Shown: positions 50,824 to 60,112 of the stretch, piece after piece | How positions within the stretch are numbered: the first letter of the stretch is position 1 | Layout: each line of letters starts with the position of its first letter | NCBI GenBank assembly: GCA_033764435.1 | Contig: JANRIX010000051.1 | Span: 36,865-100,864 of the forward strand | Origin: JAEUMY01 sp033764435 | GTDB taxonomy: Bacteria; Pseudomonadota; Gammaproteobacteria; Burkholderiales; Usitatibacteraceae | Length of the DNA: 64,000 bases | Direction of reading: 5' to 3' | Position numbers and translations under genes: made by a program | Notes under the pieces: model-generated | Seen by the model: the letters and a program-made list of their open reading frames with translations, nothing else | Database searches by the model: none | Told to the model about the DNA's origin: nothing

Positions 50824-52374
50824 GTGAGCGCCGCAGCCGCACCTGCCCGGCCCGGCGGGTGGCCCATGCTGCGAATATTCGCAATCGGATGGGTTGCCGG
50901 CGGCATCGGCGCGCTGGCCTTCGCGCCACTGCGCCAGCCGTTGCTCATGTTGGCGGCAATCCTTGCGTGGATGCTGCTCACCCAGCGCGCAGTGGCGTGG
51001 AAGCAGGCCGCATTCACCGGCCTCGGCTTCGGGCTCGGCTTCTTTCTGGTCGGTGTGAGCTGGGTCTATGTGAGCCTTCATGTCTATGGACAGATGCTGA
51101 TGCCGCTGGCGGCATTGGCGACGTTGCTGTTCGCGCTTTACCTCTCCCTGTTCACGGCGCTCGCGTCCGGGCTCTCAATCTGGTTGCGTGACCGTCGCCG
51201 ACTGTCCGATCGCATCCTGCTTCTCCTCGTGCTGCCCGCCGCCTGGACAGCCACCGAGTGGATGCGCGCCTGGCTCTTCACCGGGTTTCCCTGGCTCAGC
51301 CTCGGCTACAGCCAGGCGCCGGCGGGCTGGCTGGCCGGCTTCGCGCCGCTGGTTGGTGTGTTTGGCGTGAGCTGGCTGCTGGTGCTGCAAGCCGGCCTGC
51401 TGCTCGCGGCCTGGGGATGGCGCCACGAGCGTCCGCGTGCAGCCGGGGCCTGCCTCGCCGTCTGCGCGGCCATCGTGATCGCCGGACTGGGTCTTGGCCG
51501 GGTGAGCTGGTCGACGCCCGTCGGACAGCCAATCCGTGTGGCCCTGCTGCAGGGCAATGTGCCGCAGGACATGAAGTGGATGCAGGAAGTGCGCGCCGCC
51601 ACGCTGGCGATGTATCGCGAGCAGGTATTGAAGAGCGACGCCACGCTCATCGTCCTGCCCGAAACCGCGTTGCCACTGTTTTACGACCAGATTCCGGCTG
51701 ACTACCTCGCGGATCTCAAGGCCCACACGGCGGCGAAGGGCTCGCGCATCCTGCTGGGCACTGTCGAGCGTACACGCGCGGAGGGAGCGTTCGACTACTA
51801 CAACGCTGTCGCGATGGTCGGTGGGGCGGATGGAGAGGTCAACCGCTATCGCAAGTCCCATCTCGTGCCATTCGGCGAATACATTCCGTTCGGCTTCGGC
51901 TGGGTGCTGAGTATCCTCAAGATCCCGCTCACGGATTTCGCCCGGGGCGACGCCCGCCAGGCGCCCTTTGTCGTGGCCGACCAGAAGGTGGCCGCCAACA
52001 TCTGCTACGAGGACGGTTTCGGCAGCGAAATCATCCGCGCGCTGCCTGACGCGACGCTGCTGGTGAATGTCAGCAACGTCGCCTGGTTCGGCCGTTCCTG
52101 GGCGGCAGACCAGCATTTCCAGATGTCGCAGATGCGCGCGCTTGAGACATCCCGCTGGATGCTGCGTGCGACGAACACCGGTGTCACGGGTGCCATCGAC
52201 GAGGTGGGTCGTGCCGTGGCTGTCCTGCCGCAGCACGAAGCCGGCGCAATGACCGTCAAGGCGCAGGGCCGGCAGGGCATGACGCCCTATGCGCGTTGGG
52301 GCGACTGGCCGGTGCTGGCGGGTTTGCTGCTGGTTGGGTTCGTGCTTGCACGGTCGCGCCGGTCGACCGCCTGA
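50824..52374 (+). CDS. lnt: Apolipoprotein N-acyltransferase
   Basis: Adds the third acyl chain to lipoproteins in the inner membrane. 516 residues: six or so N-terminal helices then a nitrilase domain. Catalytic Glu in VLPETALPLF, Lys in YRKSHLVPFGEYIPF, Cys in NICYEDGFG. GTG start just after corC. Its TGA stop abuts the TCA (stop) of the convergent methyltransferase at 52372-52377. Confidence 0.95.
   Translation: MSAAAAPARPGGWPMLRIFAIGWVAGGIGALAFAPLRQPLLMLAAILAWMLLTQRAVAWKQAAFTGLGFGLGFFLVGVSWVYVSLHVYGQMLMPLAALATLLFALYLSLFTALASGLSIWLRDRRRLSDRILLLLVLPAAWTATEWMRAWLFTGFPWLSLGYSQAPAGWLAGFAPLVGVFGVSWLLVLQAGLLLAAWGWRHERPRAAGACLAVCAAIVIAGLGLGRVSWSTPVGQPIRVALLQGNVPQDMKWMQEVRAATLAMYREQVLKSDATLIVLPETALPLFYDQIPADYLADLKAHTAAKGSRILLGTVERTRAEGAFDYYNAVAMVGGADGEVNRYRKSHLVPFGEYIPFGFGWVLSILKIPLTDFARGDARQAPFVVADQKVAANICYEDGFGSEIIRALPDATLLVNVSNVAWFGRSWAADQHFQMSQMRALETSRWMLRATNTGVTGAIDEVGRAVAVLPQHEAGAMTVKAQGRQGMTPYARWGDWPVLAGLLLVGFVLARSRRSTA
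50871..50882. repeat. Iterated palindrome GCGAATATTCGC (in lnt)
   Basis: Exact 14-base form, reading Arg-Ile-Phe-Ala at the beginning of the first Lnt membrane helix. Confidence 0.95.
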
Positions 52375-53112
52375 TCAGGCAGGTCGGGCGCGCACGAAGA
52401 ACTGCCAGGTACAGAATTCGCTCAGCTCGGTCCGCGTCACGCCGCGCAGCGTCAATCTGCCCAGATTCAGATCCACCGGTGTCTTGTCGTGATACTCGCG
52501 AAAGAGCGGGAGGAAGTTGGGGTCGATGTTGCTGCCGATCGCCTCGATGCGGTAGCCTGTTTCAGCGAACATCCGCTGAATCTCGAGGTTGGTGAAGAAG
52601 CGGATATGGGTGATGTCAAGAAGCCCCTTGTCCGCATAGGGCCAGATGCCCCGACCGAACACGTCGTCCATCAGGCCGAGATTGCGCGCATTGGGGATGC
52701 TGGCAATGATCTGGGCCTGCGGCGACACTCTCTCGCGAAGTTCGACCAGGAAGTGCCAAGGGTCGTACATGTGTTCCAGGACGTCCGCGAGAATCACCGT
52801 GTCGATTTCACGAGGCGCGATACCTGCCTCGGTCAGTTCGATGTCCTCGAAGCGGCGATCAAATACATGATCGAGCCGCGTCCTCGCCTCGGCCGCCGCA
52901 GCGCGGTTCAATTCGACGCCAATCGCTTTCACGCCCGGCCATCGCTGTTTGACATGTGCGCCAAACAAGCCGGTCGCGCAGCCGACATCCAACAGGACCT
53001 TGGGGGGCTCGGCAAACATGTCCGCCAGCTGCGGGCTGAGGTGGTGATAGACAGTGGCTGCGCCCTCTTCAACCTTGAGGTGGGTTTGCCAGACAGGTGG
53101 GGTTGCGCTCAT
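52375..53112 (-). CDS. Class I SAM-dependent methyltransferase
   Basis: 245 residues with a complete Rossmann methyltransferase core: motif I LLDVGCATGLFGAHVK, acidic strand-2 end GVELN, and the motif IV region VILADVLEHMYDPWHFL. Resembles methyltransferases acting on small or cell-surface molecules (Methyltransf_23 type). No operon partner; it lies between convergent lnt and divergent glyQ, so the substrate is unknown. Confidence 0.8.
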   Translation of the reverse strand: MSATPPVWQTHLKVEEGAATVYHHLSPQLADMFAEPPKVLLDVGCATGLFGAHVKQRWPGVKAIGVELNRAAAAEARTRLDHVFDRRFEDIELTEAGIAPREIDTVILADVLEHMYDPWHFLVELRERVSPQAQIIASIPNARNLGLMDDVFGRGIWPYADKGLLDITHIRFFTNLEIQRMFAETGYRIEAIGSNIDPNFLPLFREYHDKTPVDLNLGRLTLRGVTRTELSEFCTWQFFVRARPA

Positions 53113-53187
53113 CGCGGTACGGGCAGTGAAAGGTCGATGGATCAGACAGGATTATCGCGCAACGGTGCTCGCCGGACATGGGCAGCT

Positions 53188-53216
53188 TTGCCCGCGTATG
53201 GCCAACACAGTAAAAT
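53188..53216 (+). promoter_or_regulatory. Putative glyQS promoter
   Basis: TTGCCC (53188-53193), 17-base spacer, TAAAAT (53211-53216), 29 bases before the glyQ ATG. Good match in the gap between two divergent genes. Confidence 0.6.
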
Positions 53217-53245
53217 TCGTGTTTGCTCTTTCAAGCGCGCCCTTC

Positions 53246-54160
53246 ATGATCACCTTCCAAGAAGTCATCCTCAGGCTCCAGAAGTATTGGAACGACCAGG
53301 GTTGTGCCCTGCTGCAACCCTACGACATGGAGGTGGGCGCGGGGACCTCGCACACCGCCACGTTCCTGCGGGCGCTGGGCCCGGAGCCGTGGCGCGCCGC
53401 CTACGTGCAGCCCTCGCGCCGTCCCAAGGATGGCCGCTATGCCGAAAACCCCAACCGCATGCAGCACTACTACCAGTATCAGGTTGTGTTGAAGCCGTCG
53501 CCGCCCAACATCCTCGATCTCTACGTCGGTTCGCTGGAGGCGCTGGGACTCGACACGAAGCAGAACGACGTGCGCTTTGTAGAAGACGACTGGGAGAACC
53601 CCACGCTGGGTGCCTGGGGACTGGGTTGGGAGGTCTGGCTGAACGGCATGGAAGTCACCCAGTTCACCTACTTCCAGCAGGTGGGCGGTCTGGACTGCAA
53701 GCCCATCACCGGCGAAATCACCTATGGCCTGGAGCGTCTGGCCATGTACCTGCAGGGCGTGGAAAACGTCTACGACCTGGTGTGGACCGAGTGGATGGAG
53801 AACGGCGTGAAGCGCCGACTCACCTATGGTGATGTGTTCCACCAGAACGAGGTGGAGCAGTCGACCTACAACTTCGAGCATTCCGATGTCGCCATGCTGC
53901 TCGCGCACTTCGGCGATCACGAGAAGCAAGCCAAATACCTCATGGAACAGCAACTCGCGCTGCCGGCGTACGAACAGGTCTTGAAAGCCGCGCACACGTT
54001 CAACCTGCTGGATGCGCGCGGCGCGATTTCGGTGACCGAGCGCGCGGCCTACATCGGGCGCATCCGCAATCTGGCGCGCGCTGTGGCGCAGAGCTACTAC
54101 GAATCCCGCGAGCGGCTGGGCTTCCCCATGCTGCATGCACCCAAGCAGAAGGCGGCCTGA
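53246..54160 (+). CDS. glyQ: Glycyl-tRNA synthetase alpha subunit
   Basis: Catalytic alpha subunit of the bacterial alpha2beta2 GlyRS. The ATG at 53246 gives MITFQEVILRLQKYWNDQGC and 304 residues, the family norm. The class II core (GAGTSHTATFLRALGPEPW, QPSRRPKDGRYAENPNR) is intact. glyS starts three bases after its stop. Confidence 0.97.
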   Translation: MITFQEVILRLQKYWNDQGCALLQPYDMEVGAGTSHTATFLRALGPEPWRAAYVQPSRRPKDGRYAENPNRMQHYYQYQVVLKPSPPNILDLYVGSLEALGLDTKQNDVRFVEDDWENPTLGAWGLGWEVWLNGMEVTQFTYFQQVGGLDCKPITGEITYGLERLAMYLQGVENVYDLVWTEWMENGVKRRLTYGDVFHQNEVEQSTYNFEHSDVAMLLAHFGDHEKQAKYLMEQQLALPAYEQVLKAAHTFNLLDARGAISVTERAAYIGRIRNLARAVAQSYYESRERLGFPMLHAPKQKAA

Positions 54161-54162
54161 TC

Positions 54163-56262
54163 ATGACGACCGCTCCGCTGTTGATTGAACTGTTCACCGA
54201 AGAGCTGCCGCCCAAGGCGCTGCAGAAATTGGGTGATGCGTTTGCGCAGGGTGTGCACGATGGGTTGAACAAGGCCGGCCTGATCGAAGGCACAGCCGAG
54301 ATGCGAATATTCGCAACGCCGCGCCGGCTCGGGGTGTTGCTTGCGAATATTCGCGACAAGGCGCCTGACCGCACCGAGACGCGCAAGTTGATGCCGGCCA
54401 AGGTGGCGTTCGACGCGCAGGGCCAGGCGACGCCTGCGCTGATGAAACGGCTGGAAAAGGAAGGTCTCTCCGCTGATGTGCTCGGCAAACTGGAGCGCCG
54501 CGATGAAGGCGGCACCGAGACCGTGTTCGCAAGCGTCGGCATTGCGGGCGCCAGGCTGGCAGAGGCTGCGCAGGCCGCGTTGCTGGACAGCATCGCCAAG
54601 CTGCCCATCCCGAAAGTCATGAGCTACCAGCTCACCGATGGCGACACCACGGTCAAGTTCGTGCGCCCCGCGCATGGCCTGGTGGCATTGCACGGCAGCG
54701 AGGTGTTGAACATCGAGGTGCTGGGCCTCAAGGCAGGCCGTACAGTTCACGGCCATCGCTTCCAGGGTGGAGCGCCAGTTGAGCTCAAAGACACCAGCGA
54801 ATATTCGCAGCGGCTCGAGAAGGAAGGCCACATCATCGCGGGCTTCGAGGATCGTCGTTCTCGCATCGAAAAGCTGCTGTTCGAGCGTGCCGAGCAAACC
54901 GGCAACACGCTGGGCCCGCGCGAGGACTACGCCGCCTTGCTGGATGAGGTGACTGCGCTGGTCGAGTATCCGGCGGTCTATGTCGGCAGCTTCGAGGCCG
55001 AGTTCCTCGAAGTGCCGGCGGAATGCCTCATCCTCACGATGAAGCAGAACCAGAAGTATTTCCCGCTGTTTCATGACGACGGCAGCCTGTCGTCGCGCTT
55101 CCTCATCGTGAGTAACATGCTGCTCAATGACCCGCGCAACATCATCCAGGGCAACGAGCGTGTGGTGCGTCCGCGCTTGTCCGATGCGCGTTTCTTCTTC
55201 GAGACCGACAAGAAGACAAAACTCGCCGACCGCATGGCGAAGCTCGGCAGCGTGGTCTATCACAACAAACTCGGCACGCAATTGGAGCGCACGGAGCGCG
55301 TGGCCGGGCTCGCAGGCGCCATCGCAACGTCGCTGGGTGCGGATGCAGCAAATGCCGAGCGCGCCGCGCGACTCGCCAAATGCGATCTCGTCACCGACAT
55401 GGTGGGCGAGTTCCCGGAGCTGCAGGGCACGATGGGCCGCTACTACGCGCTGCATGATGGCGAAGCACCCGAAGTGGCCGATGCCATCGCGCAGCACTAC
55501 CAGCCGCGCTTCTCTGGCGATGCGCTGCCAGCGCATCCGGTAAGCCTCGCGGTGGCGTTGGCGGACAAGCTGGAGACCCTGGCCGGACTCTTCTCCATCG
55601 GTCAGGAACCAACGGGTGACAAGGATCCGTTTGCGCTGCGCCGCCACGCGCTGGGTGTGATCCGCATGCTGATCGAGAAGGACCTGCCGCTGGCAGTGGG
55701 TGACTTGGTGGCCCAGGCCTTGTCCGCGTTCCCCGCCGCGCTGGCAGGAGCGGACGACAAGCTCACCACCTATGTCTTTGATCGTCTCATCGGCTATCTG
55801 CGCGAGTTGGGTTATTCCGCGCTGGAAGTCGACGCGGTCGTCACGGTGCGTCCGCGCTGGGGTGAAATCCCGCTGCGACTCGCTGCCGTGCGTGCGTTCG
55901 CAGCCTTGCCCGAAGCCGAGAGTCTCGCCGCCGCCAACAAGCGCGTGGCCAACATCCTCAAGAAATCGGACGTCACCGGCACGACGCCACCCGATGCCGC
56001 ACGCATGGTGGAGGATGCCGAGAAGTCGCTCTGGGCAGCATTGCAATCCACGACGCCGCAGGCGAATGCGCTCTTCGCTGCCAACGACTACGCCGGCTAT
56101 CTCAAATCGTTCGCCGCGCTCAAGGGTCCGGTGGACGCATTCTTCGAGAAAGTCATGGTCAATGCCGAGGATGCGAATATTCGCAACAACCGCCTCGCCT
56201 TGCTACGTGAGCTGCGGGACGCGATGAACCGGGTGGCTGACCTCTCCAAGCTTGCCGCATGA
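54163..56262 (+). CDS. glyS: Glycyl-tRNA synthetase beta subunit
   Basis: tRNA-binding beta subunit of GlyRS; 699 residues. N-terminal IELFTEELPPKAL, HD-domain-like KCDLVTDMVGEFPELQG, and the conserved QEPTGDKDPFALRRHALG. It carries four exact copies of the iterated palindrome, more than any other gene here: phases Arg-Ile-Phe-Ala, Ala-Asn-Ile-Arg, Glu-Tyr-Ser and Ala-Asn-Ile-Arg. None disrupts the alignment with known GlyS sequences. Confidence 0.97.
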   Translation: MTTAPLLIELFTEELPPKALQKLGDAFAQGVHDGLNKAGLIEGTAEMRIFATPRRLGVLLANIRDKAPDRTETRKLMPAKVAFDAQGQATPALMKRLEKEGLSADVLGKLERRDEGGTETVFASVGIAGARLAEAAQAALLDSIAKLPIPKVMSYQLTDGDTTVKFVRPAHGLVALHGSEVLNIEVLGLKAGRTVHGHRFQGGAPVELKDTSEYSQRLEKEGHIIAGFEDRRSRIEKLLFERAEQTGNTLGPREDYAALLDEVTALVEYPAVYVGSFEAEFLEVPAECLILTMKQNQKYFPLFHDDGSLSSRFLIVSNMLLNDPRNIIQGNERVVRPRLSDARFFFETDKKTKLADRMAKLGSVVYHNKLGTQLERTERVAGLAGAIATSLGADAANAERAARLAKCDLVTDMVGEFPELQGTMGRYYALHDGEAPEVADAIAQHYQPRFSGDALPAHPVSLAVALADKLETLAGLFSIGQEPTGDKDPFALRRHALGVIRMLIEKDLPLAVGDLVAQALSAFPAALAGADDKLTTYVFDRLIGYLRELGYSALEVDAVVTVRPRWGEIPLRLAAVRAFAALPEAESLAAANKRVANILKKSDVTGTTPPDAARMVEDAEKSLWAALQSTTPQANALFAANDYAGYLKSFAALKGPVDAFFEKVMVNAEDANIRNNRLALLRELRDAMNRVADLSKLAA
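54303..54314. repeat. Iterated palindrome GCGAATATTCGC (glyS copy 1)
   Basis: Exact 14-base form; reads Arg-Ile-Phe-Ala before TPRRL, where other GlyS proteins have an aromatic-Phe-Ala. Confidence 0.95.
54343..54354. repeat. Iterated palindrome GCGAATATTCGC (glyS copy 2)
   Basis: Exact copy only 40 bases after copy 1; reads Ala-Asn-Ile-Arg. This is the closest pair in the window. Confidence 0.95.
54797..54808. repeat. Iterated palindrome GCGAATATTCGC (glyS copy 3)
   Basis: Exact copy, A on both flanks; reads Glu-Tyr-Ser. Confidence 0.95.
56173..56184. repeat. Iterated palindrome GCGAATATTCGC (glyS copy 4)
   Basis: Exact 14-base form; reads Ala-Asn-Ile-Arg shortly before the GlyS C-terminus. 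Confidence 0.95.
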
Positions 56263-56807
56263 ACCCAGCCCTGAAACTCATCATCCTCGACCGCGACGGT
56301 GTCATCAATTTCGACAGCGACGCGTACATCAAGTCGCCCGCCGAGTGGAAGCCCATTCCCGGTTCCATCGAGGCCATCGCGCGCCTGAATCGCAACGGCT
56401 ATCGCATTGTGGTGGCCACCAACCAGTCGGGCATCGGTCGCGGTCTCTTCGACATGGCCACGCTCAACGCCATCAACGACAAGATGATGGAACTGGTGTT
56501 CCGCCAGGGCGGCCGCATCGATGCGCTATTCTTCTGTCCGCATACCGCCGACGAGAACTGCAACTGCCGCAAACCCAAGACGGGCATGTACGAGGAGATC
56601 GAGAAGCGCTTCAACATCAAGTTGAACGGCGTGCCCTGCATTGGCGATTCCTTGCGCGACCTGCAGGCGGGTGCGGCCATGGGCTGCTCGACCTATCTGG
56701 TGCTGACCGGCAAGGGAGAGAAGACCCAGCAGGAAGGTGGCCTGCCGAGAAAGACGCTCGTGTTCGCCGATCTCGCGGCCGCGGCGGATCACCTCATCGC
56801 CGGCTGA
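56259..56807 (+). CDS. gmhB: D-glycero-beta-D-manno-heptose 1,7-bisphosphate 7-phosphatase
   Basis: HAD-family phosphatase in the ADP-heptose pathway for LPS core. 182 residues. Nucleophile motif LDRDGVINFDS, threonine motif VVATNQSGIGRG, and a zinc loop CPHTADENCNCRKPKTGM with its Cys/His ligands. Overlaps the glyS stop by 4 bases. Confidence 0.95.
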   Translation: MNPALKLIILDRDGVINFDSDAYIKSPAEWKPIPGSIEAIARLNRNGYRIVVATNQSGIGRGLFDMATLNAINDKMMELVFRQGGRIDALFFCPHTADENCNCRKPKTGMYEEIEKRFNIKLNGVPCIGDSLRDLQAGAAMGCSTYLVLTGKGEKTQQEGGLPRKTLVFADLAAAADHLIAG

Positions 56808-56822
56808 GCGGAGCGCCTGCCC

Positions 56823-57560
56823 ATGCTCTACCTGCGTTCGCTGGCGTTCTTTGTCGGCGTCCTGCTGTTCACGCCGTTCTTCGGCGTGCTGGTGTTCGCC
56901 GCACGGCCGTTCGGGTTCGCGCCGTCCTATCGCATGGCACAGGCCTGGGGCCGCTGGGTGCTGGCCTGGGTGCGCATCACCTGCGGCATTCGCCACGAGG
57001 TGCAGGGTGAGGAACACATTCCGACGCATCCAGTGGTCGTGCTGTCCAAGCACCAGTCCGCGTGGGAGACGCTCTTCCTGCTCACCCATCTGCCACCGGC
57101 CGGCTGGATCATTAAGAAGGAACTCCTGTGGCTGCCCATCGTCGGCTGGTGCCTCTACATCCTGCGCGCCATACCGATTGATCGCTCGAGCGGCCGTCAG
57201 GCACGGGACCAGATTGTGGATCACGGCCGCCAGCGGCTTCAAGACGACATCTGGGTGGTGATTTTTCCGGAAGGTACGCGCGTGGCACCCGGCAAGCGCA
57301 AGCGCTACGGTCTGGGTGGCGCGTTGCTGGCCGTGGCGGCGAAGTCTCAAGTGTTGCCCGTGGCGTTGAATGCGGGCGAGGTGTGGGGGCGCTACGCCTT
57401 CGTGAAGAAGCCGGGTGTCATCCAGGTGCGCTTCGGTCCGCTGATCCCTGCGCAGGGCAAGTCGGCCGAAGAACTGAACGCCGAAGTGGAAGTGTGGATC
57501 GAAGGCGAGATGGCGCGCATCTCTCCCCACCTGTACGCAGGCAACGATGCCGCGTTCTGA
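56823..57560 (+). CDS. plsC: 1-acyl-sn-glycerol-3-phosphate acyltransferase
   Basis: Makes phosphatidic acid in the inner membrane. 245 residues with an N-terminal helix. Motif I is HQSAWE (His77 to Glu82), HX4E instead of the more usual HX4D; the glycerol-phosphate motif FPEGTR is intact. The glyQS-gmhB-plsC order is common in betaproteobacteria. Overlaps the next gene by 14 bases. Confidence 0.9.
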   Translation: MLYLRSLAFFVGVLLFTPFFGVLVFAARPFGFAPSYRMAQAWGRWVLAWVRITCGIRHEVQGEEHIPTHPVVVLSKHQSAWETLFLLTHLPPAGWIIKKELLWLPIVGWCLYILRAIPIDRSSGRQARDQIVDHGRQRLQDDIWVVIFPEGTRVAPGKRKRYGLGGALLAVAAKSQVLPVALNAGEVWGRYAFVKKPGVIQVRFGPLIPAQGKSAEELNAEVEVWIEGEMARISPHLYAGNDAAF

Positions 57561-58275
57561 TCCAACCGGCACGCCGCGCGCCATCGCCCTGGCCGGGCGC
57601 GAGGTGGATTACCTGCTGGTCCGCAAGCGCGGCAAGCGCGGTATCAGTTTGCGCATCGATCATCGCGGGCTGGCGGTCACCTCTGCGTTGCTCACGCCGC
57701 AGCAGGACATCGACCGCATCCTGCTCGAGCATGAACGCTGGGTGCTGAAGAAGCTCGCGGAGTGGGCGGCACGGCCGGTGCACGTCGTGAATTGGCAGGA
57801 CGGCGAGACACTGCCGTTCCTCGGTGCGACTATTCGCTTGAAGCTGCTCGCCACGGAAAAGCTGGAAGGCGTGGAGCGCGCGGGCGATGACCTGCTGGTC
57901 GCCTGCCGTGAGCCTTCTCCCACGCGCATCGCCAGGCTGGTCATCGCCTGGTACCGGCGCGAGGCACTCCCCTATCTCGCCCAGCGCACGTTTCACTTCG
58001 CCCGCCTGCACGGCTATCCGATTCCGCGCGTCATGCTGTCCAATGCACTGGGCCGCTGGGGCAGCTGCAACGTGCGTCGCGAAGTGCGCCTGGCGTGGCG
58101 GCTGATGAAAGCGCCGCCTGCGGTGATCGACTACGTCATCTGCCATGAGCTGGCGCACTTGCGCCAGATGAATCACTCGCCCGCGTTCTGGGCCGAGGTC
58201 GAACGCATGTGTGCGGACTACAAGCGCCTGCGCGACGAACTGGAGAAGGCCGACCCGCTGTATCGGGCGTTTTAG
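57547..58275 (+). CDS. YgjP/SprT-like zinc metallopeptidase (DUF45)
   Basis: 242 residues. The zinc site is HELAH in VICHELAHLRQMNHSPAFW, with the downstream His/Glu pattern of the YgjP (M48-like, DUF45) family. The middle GRWGSCNVRREVRLAWRLM block is diagnostic. Overlaps plsC, so it is co-translated; the substrate is unknown. Confidence 0.88.
   Translation: MPRSDPTGTPRAIALAGREVDYLLVRKRGKRGISLRIDHRGLAVTSALLTPQQDIDRILLEHERWVLKKLAEWAARPVHVVNWQDGETLPFLGATIRLKLLATEKLEGVERAGDDLLVACREPSPTRIARLVIAWYRREALPYLAQRTFHFARLHGYPIPRVMLSNALGRWGSCNVRREVRLAWRLMKAPPAVIDYVICHELAHLRQMNHSPAFWAEVERMCADYKRLRDELEKADPLYRAF
57826..57837. repeat. One-mismatch variant of the iterated palindrome (GCGACTATTCGC)
   Basis: In the DUF45 peptidase gene; one base differs, changing Asn to Thr in the Ala-Asn-Ile-Arg phase. 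Confidence 0.6.
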
Positions 58276-59036
58276 TTTGCGGCGTCGCAGAGCGCGACGA
58301 ACTCGGCTACCGAGAGTGTCTCCGCGCGGCGCTGACTGTCGATGCCGGCGCGTTCAAATTGTTCAGGCGTGACCAGCGCCTTCAACGTATTGCGCAGCAT
58401 CTTGCGGCGCTGACCAAAGGCGGCCAGCACGAGTTGATGGAAGCGGGCTTCATCCCGTGCGCGCAGGCGGTCCGCGCCCAGCGGCACCATGCGCACGATG
58501 GCCGACTCCACCTTGGGCGGCGGATGGAACGCACCCGGTGGCACGAGGAACAGGCGGCGCATGGCAAAGCGGTATTGCAGCATCACCGACAGCCGGCCGT
58601 AGTCGCCGCCGTCCGGCGCGGCCACCATGCGATCCACCACTTCCTTCTGCAGCATGAAGGTGCAATCGACGATGCGATCGGCGAAGGCTGCGACGTGGAA
58701 GAGCAGGGGTGTCGACACGTTGTAGGGCAGGTTGCCGGTGACGCGCAGCGGCGCGGGCAATTGCGCGAAGTCGAACTCGAGTGCGTCGGACTCATGCACG
58801 GTCACGGTTGAAGGTGAGTGATTCGCGCGCAGCGCCGCAGCCAACTCACGATCCAGTTCCACCACATGCAGGTGATCAAGGGCCTCGACCAGCGGCGTGG
58901 TCAGTGCGCCAGGCCCTGGCCCGATCTCGACCATGTGGTCAGCGCGCTGCGGTGCGATGGCCGCGACGATGCGATCGATGTAATGCCGGTCGGTGAGAAA
59001 GTGCTGGCCGAGACGCTTCTTGGGAATGGGCAGCAT
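58272..59036 (-). CDS. ksgA: 16S rRNA (adenine-1518/1519 N6) dimethyltransferase
   Basis: Dimethylates two adjacent adenines near the 3' end of 16S rRNA. 254 residues. N-terminal PKKRLGQHFL, motif I EIGPGPGALT, catalytic NLPY (VTGNLPYNVST). Last gene of lptD-surA-pdxA-ksgA; its ATG lies one base from the pdxA stop. Converges on the peptidase gene with a 4-base overlap. Confidence 0.96.
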   Translation of the reverse strand: MLPIPKKRLGQHFLTDRHYIDRIVAAIAPQRADHMVEIGPGPGALTTPLVEALDHLHVVELDRELAAALRANHSPSTVTVHESDALEFDFAQLPAPLRVTGNLPYNVSTPLLFHVAAFADRIVDCTFMLQKEVVDRMVAAPDGGDYGRLSVMLQYRFAMRRLFLVPPGAFHPPPKVESAIVRMVPLGADRLRARDEARFHQLVLAAFGQRRKMLRNTLKALVTPEQFERAGIDSQRRAETLSVAEFVALCDAAN

Positions 59037-59037
59037 G

Positions 59038-60054
59038 TCAGGCCGCTTTGCGCTGCAGCGCGAGATCGATGGCCAGATCGAGCGCGGCCTGCAGACTGCC
59101 TGCGTGCGCCTTCCCCGTGCCGGCGAGATCGAGTGCCGTGCCGTGATCGACGGATGTGCGGATGCAAGGCAGGCCCAACGTGATGTTCACGCCTTCGCCG
59201 AACGTCGCGTACTTCAGCACCGGCAGGCCCTGGTCGTGGTACATGACGAGGAATGCGTCGGCGGCCGCGAGATGGTCGGGCGAGAAGAGGGTATCGGCAG
59301 GCAGCGGGCCGACGACGTTGATGCCGGCTGCGCGCGCCTCGGTCAGCGCGGGCGCAATGACGTCGATCTCCTCGCGTCCCAAATGTCCGCCTTCGCCGGC
59401 ATGCGGGTTGAGACCACTTGCGAATATTCGCGGCTGGGCGATGCCGAAGTGCGTTCGGAGATCGTGATCGATCACCTTGAGCGTGTCGAGGAGTCGCGGC
59501 GCCGTGATGGCCGCCGGCACGGCAGCAAGTGGCAGATGCGTCGTCGCGAGCGCCACGCGTAGCGCGCGGCCGTCGACGATGCCCGCCAGCATCATCACCA
59601 CATGCGGGACGCCAGCGGCGGCTTGCAGATACTCGGTGTGACCACTGAACGGAATGCCCGCATCGTTGATCACGCCCTTGTGCACCGGGGCGGTCACCAT
59701 GGCCGCGAATTCGCCGCTGGCACAGCCGGCCCAGGCGCGGTCGAGCAGGTTTGTCACGTAGCGTGCGTTGCGCGGATCAAGCTTTCCTGCGATCGCGGGT
59801 TCGGCCACGCGAATATTCGCAAGGGATACTGGCGCGGTCGTGCCGAGCGCATAGTCCGGCAACGCTGGAAGGGTCCAGCCGCACTGCGCGGCGCGGGCCG
59901 TCAGCAGGTCGCGATCACCCAGCAGTACCAGGCGGGTGCCAGACTTCAAGTGGGACCGGCTGGCGATGGCAAGGCAGAGTTCCGGGCCGATGCCGGCCGG
60001 CTCGCCTGTGGTCACCGCAATGAGCGGCGGATGGGAGGAGGTGTGTGCGGGCAC
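59038..60054 (-). CDS. pdxA: 4-hydroxythreonine-4-phosphate dehydrogenase
   Basis: Vitamin B6 synthesis enzyme. 338 residues. Metal-binding histidines in TAPVHKGVINDAG, GLNPHAGEGGHLG and MYHDQGLPVLKY; substrate motif GHTEYLQ. GTG start. Two palindrome copies, in the Arg-Ile-Phe-Ala and Ala-Asn-Ile-Arg phases. Confidence 0.96.
   Translation of the reverse strand: MPAHTSSHPPLIAVTTGEPAGIGPELCLAIASRSHLKSGTRLVLLGDRDLLTARAAQCGWTLPALPDYALGTTAPVSLANIRVAEPAIAGKLDPRNARYVTNLLDRAWAGCASGEFAAMVTAPVHKGVINDAGIPFSGHTEYLQAAAGVPHVVMMLAGIVDGRALRVALATTHLPLAAVPAAITAPRLLDTLKVIDHDLRTHFGIAQPRIFASGLNPHAGEGGHLGREEIDVIAPALTEARAAGINVVGPLPADTLFSPDHLAAADAFLVMYHDQGLPVLKYATFGEGVNITLGLPCIRTSVDHGTALDLAGTGKAHAGSLQAALDLAIDLALQRKAA
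59420..59431. repeat. Iterated palindrome GCGAATATTCGC (in pdxA)
   Basis: Exact copy reading Arg-Ile-Phe-Ala just before the conserved GLNPHAGE block. Confidence 0.95.
59809..59820. repeat. Iterated palindrome GCGAATATTCGC (in pdxA)
   Basis: Exact copy, C/A flanks; reads Ala-Asn-Ile-Arg. Last copy in the window. Confidence 0.95.
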
Positions 60055-60112
60055 GGGAATCAGGACGTTCGCGTCTTCTGCATCACCCGCGCTCTTGTGG
60101 CGCGATGGTCAG

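Noticed and set aside
54097..56046. A 649-codon minus-strand frame opposite glyS
   Set aside because: Shadow of glyS, which is complete and conserved throughout.
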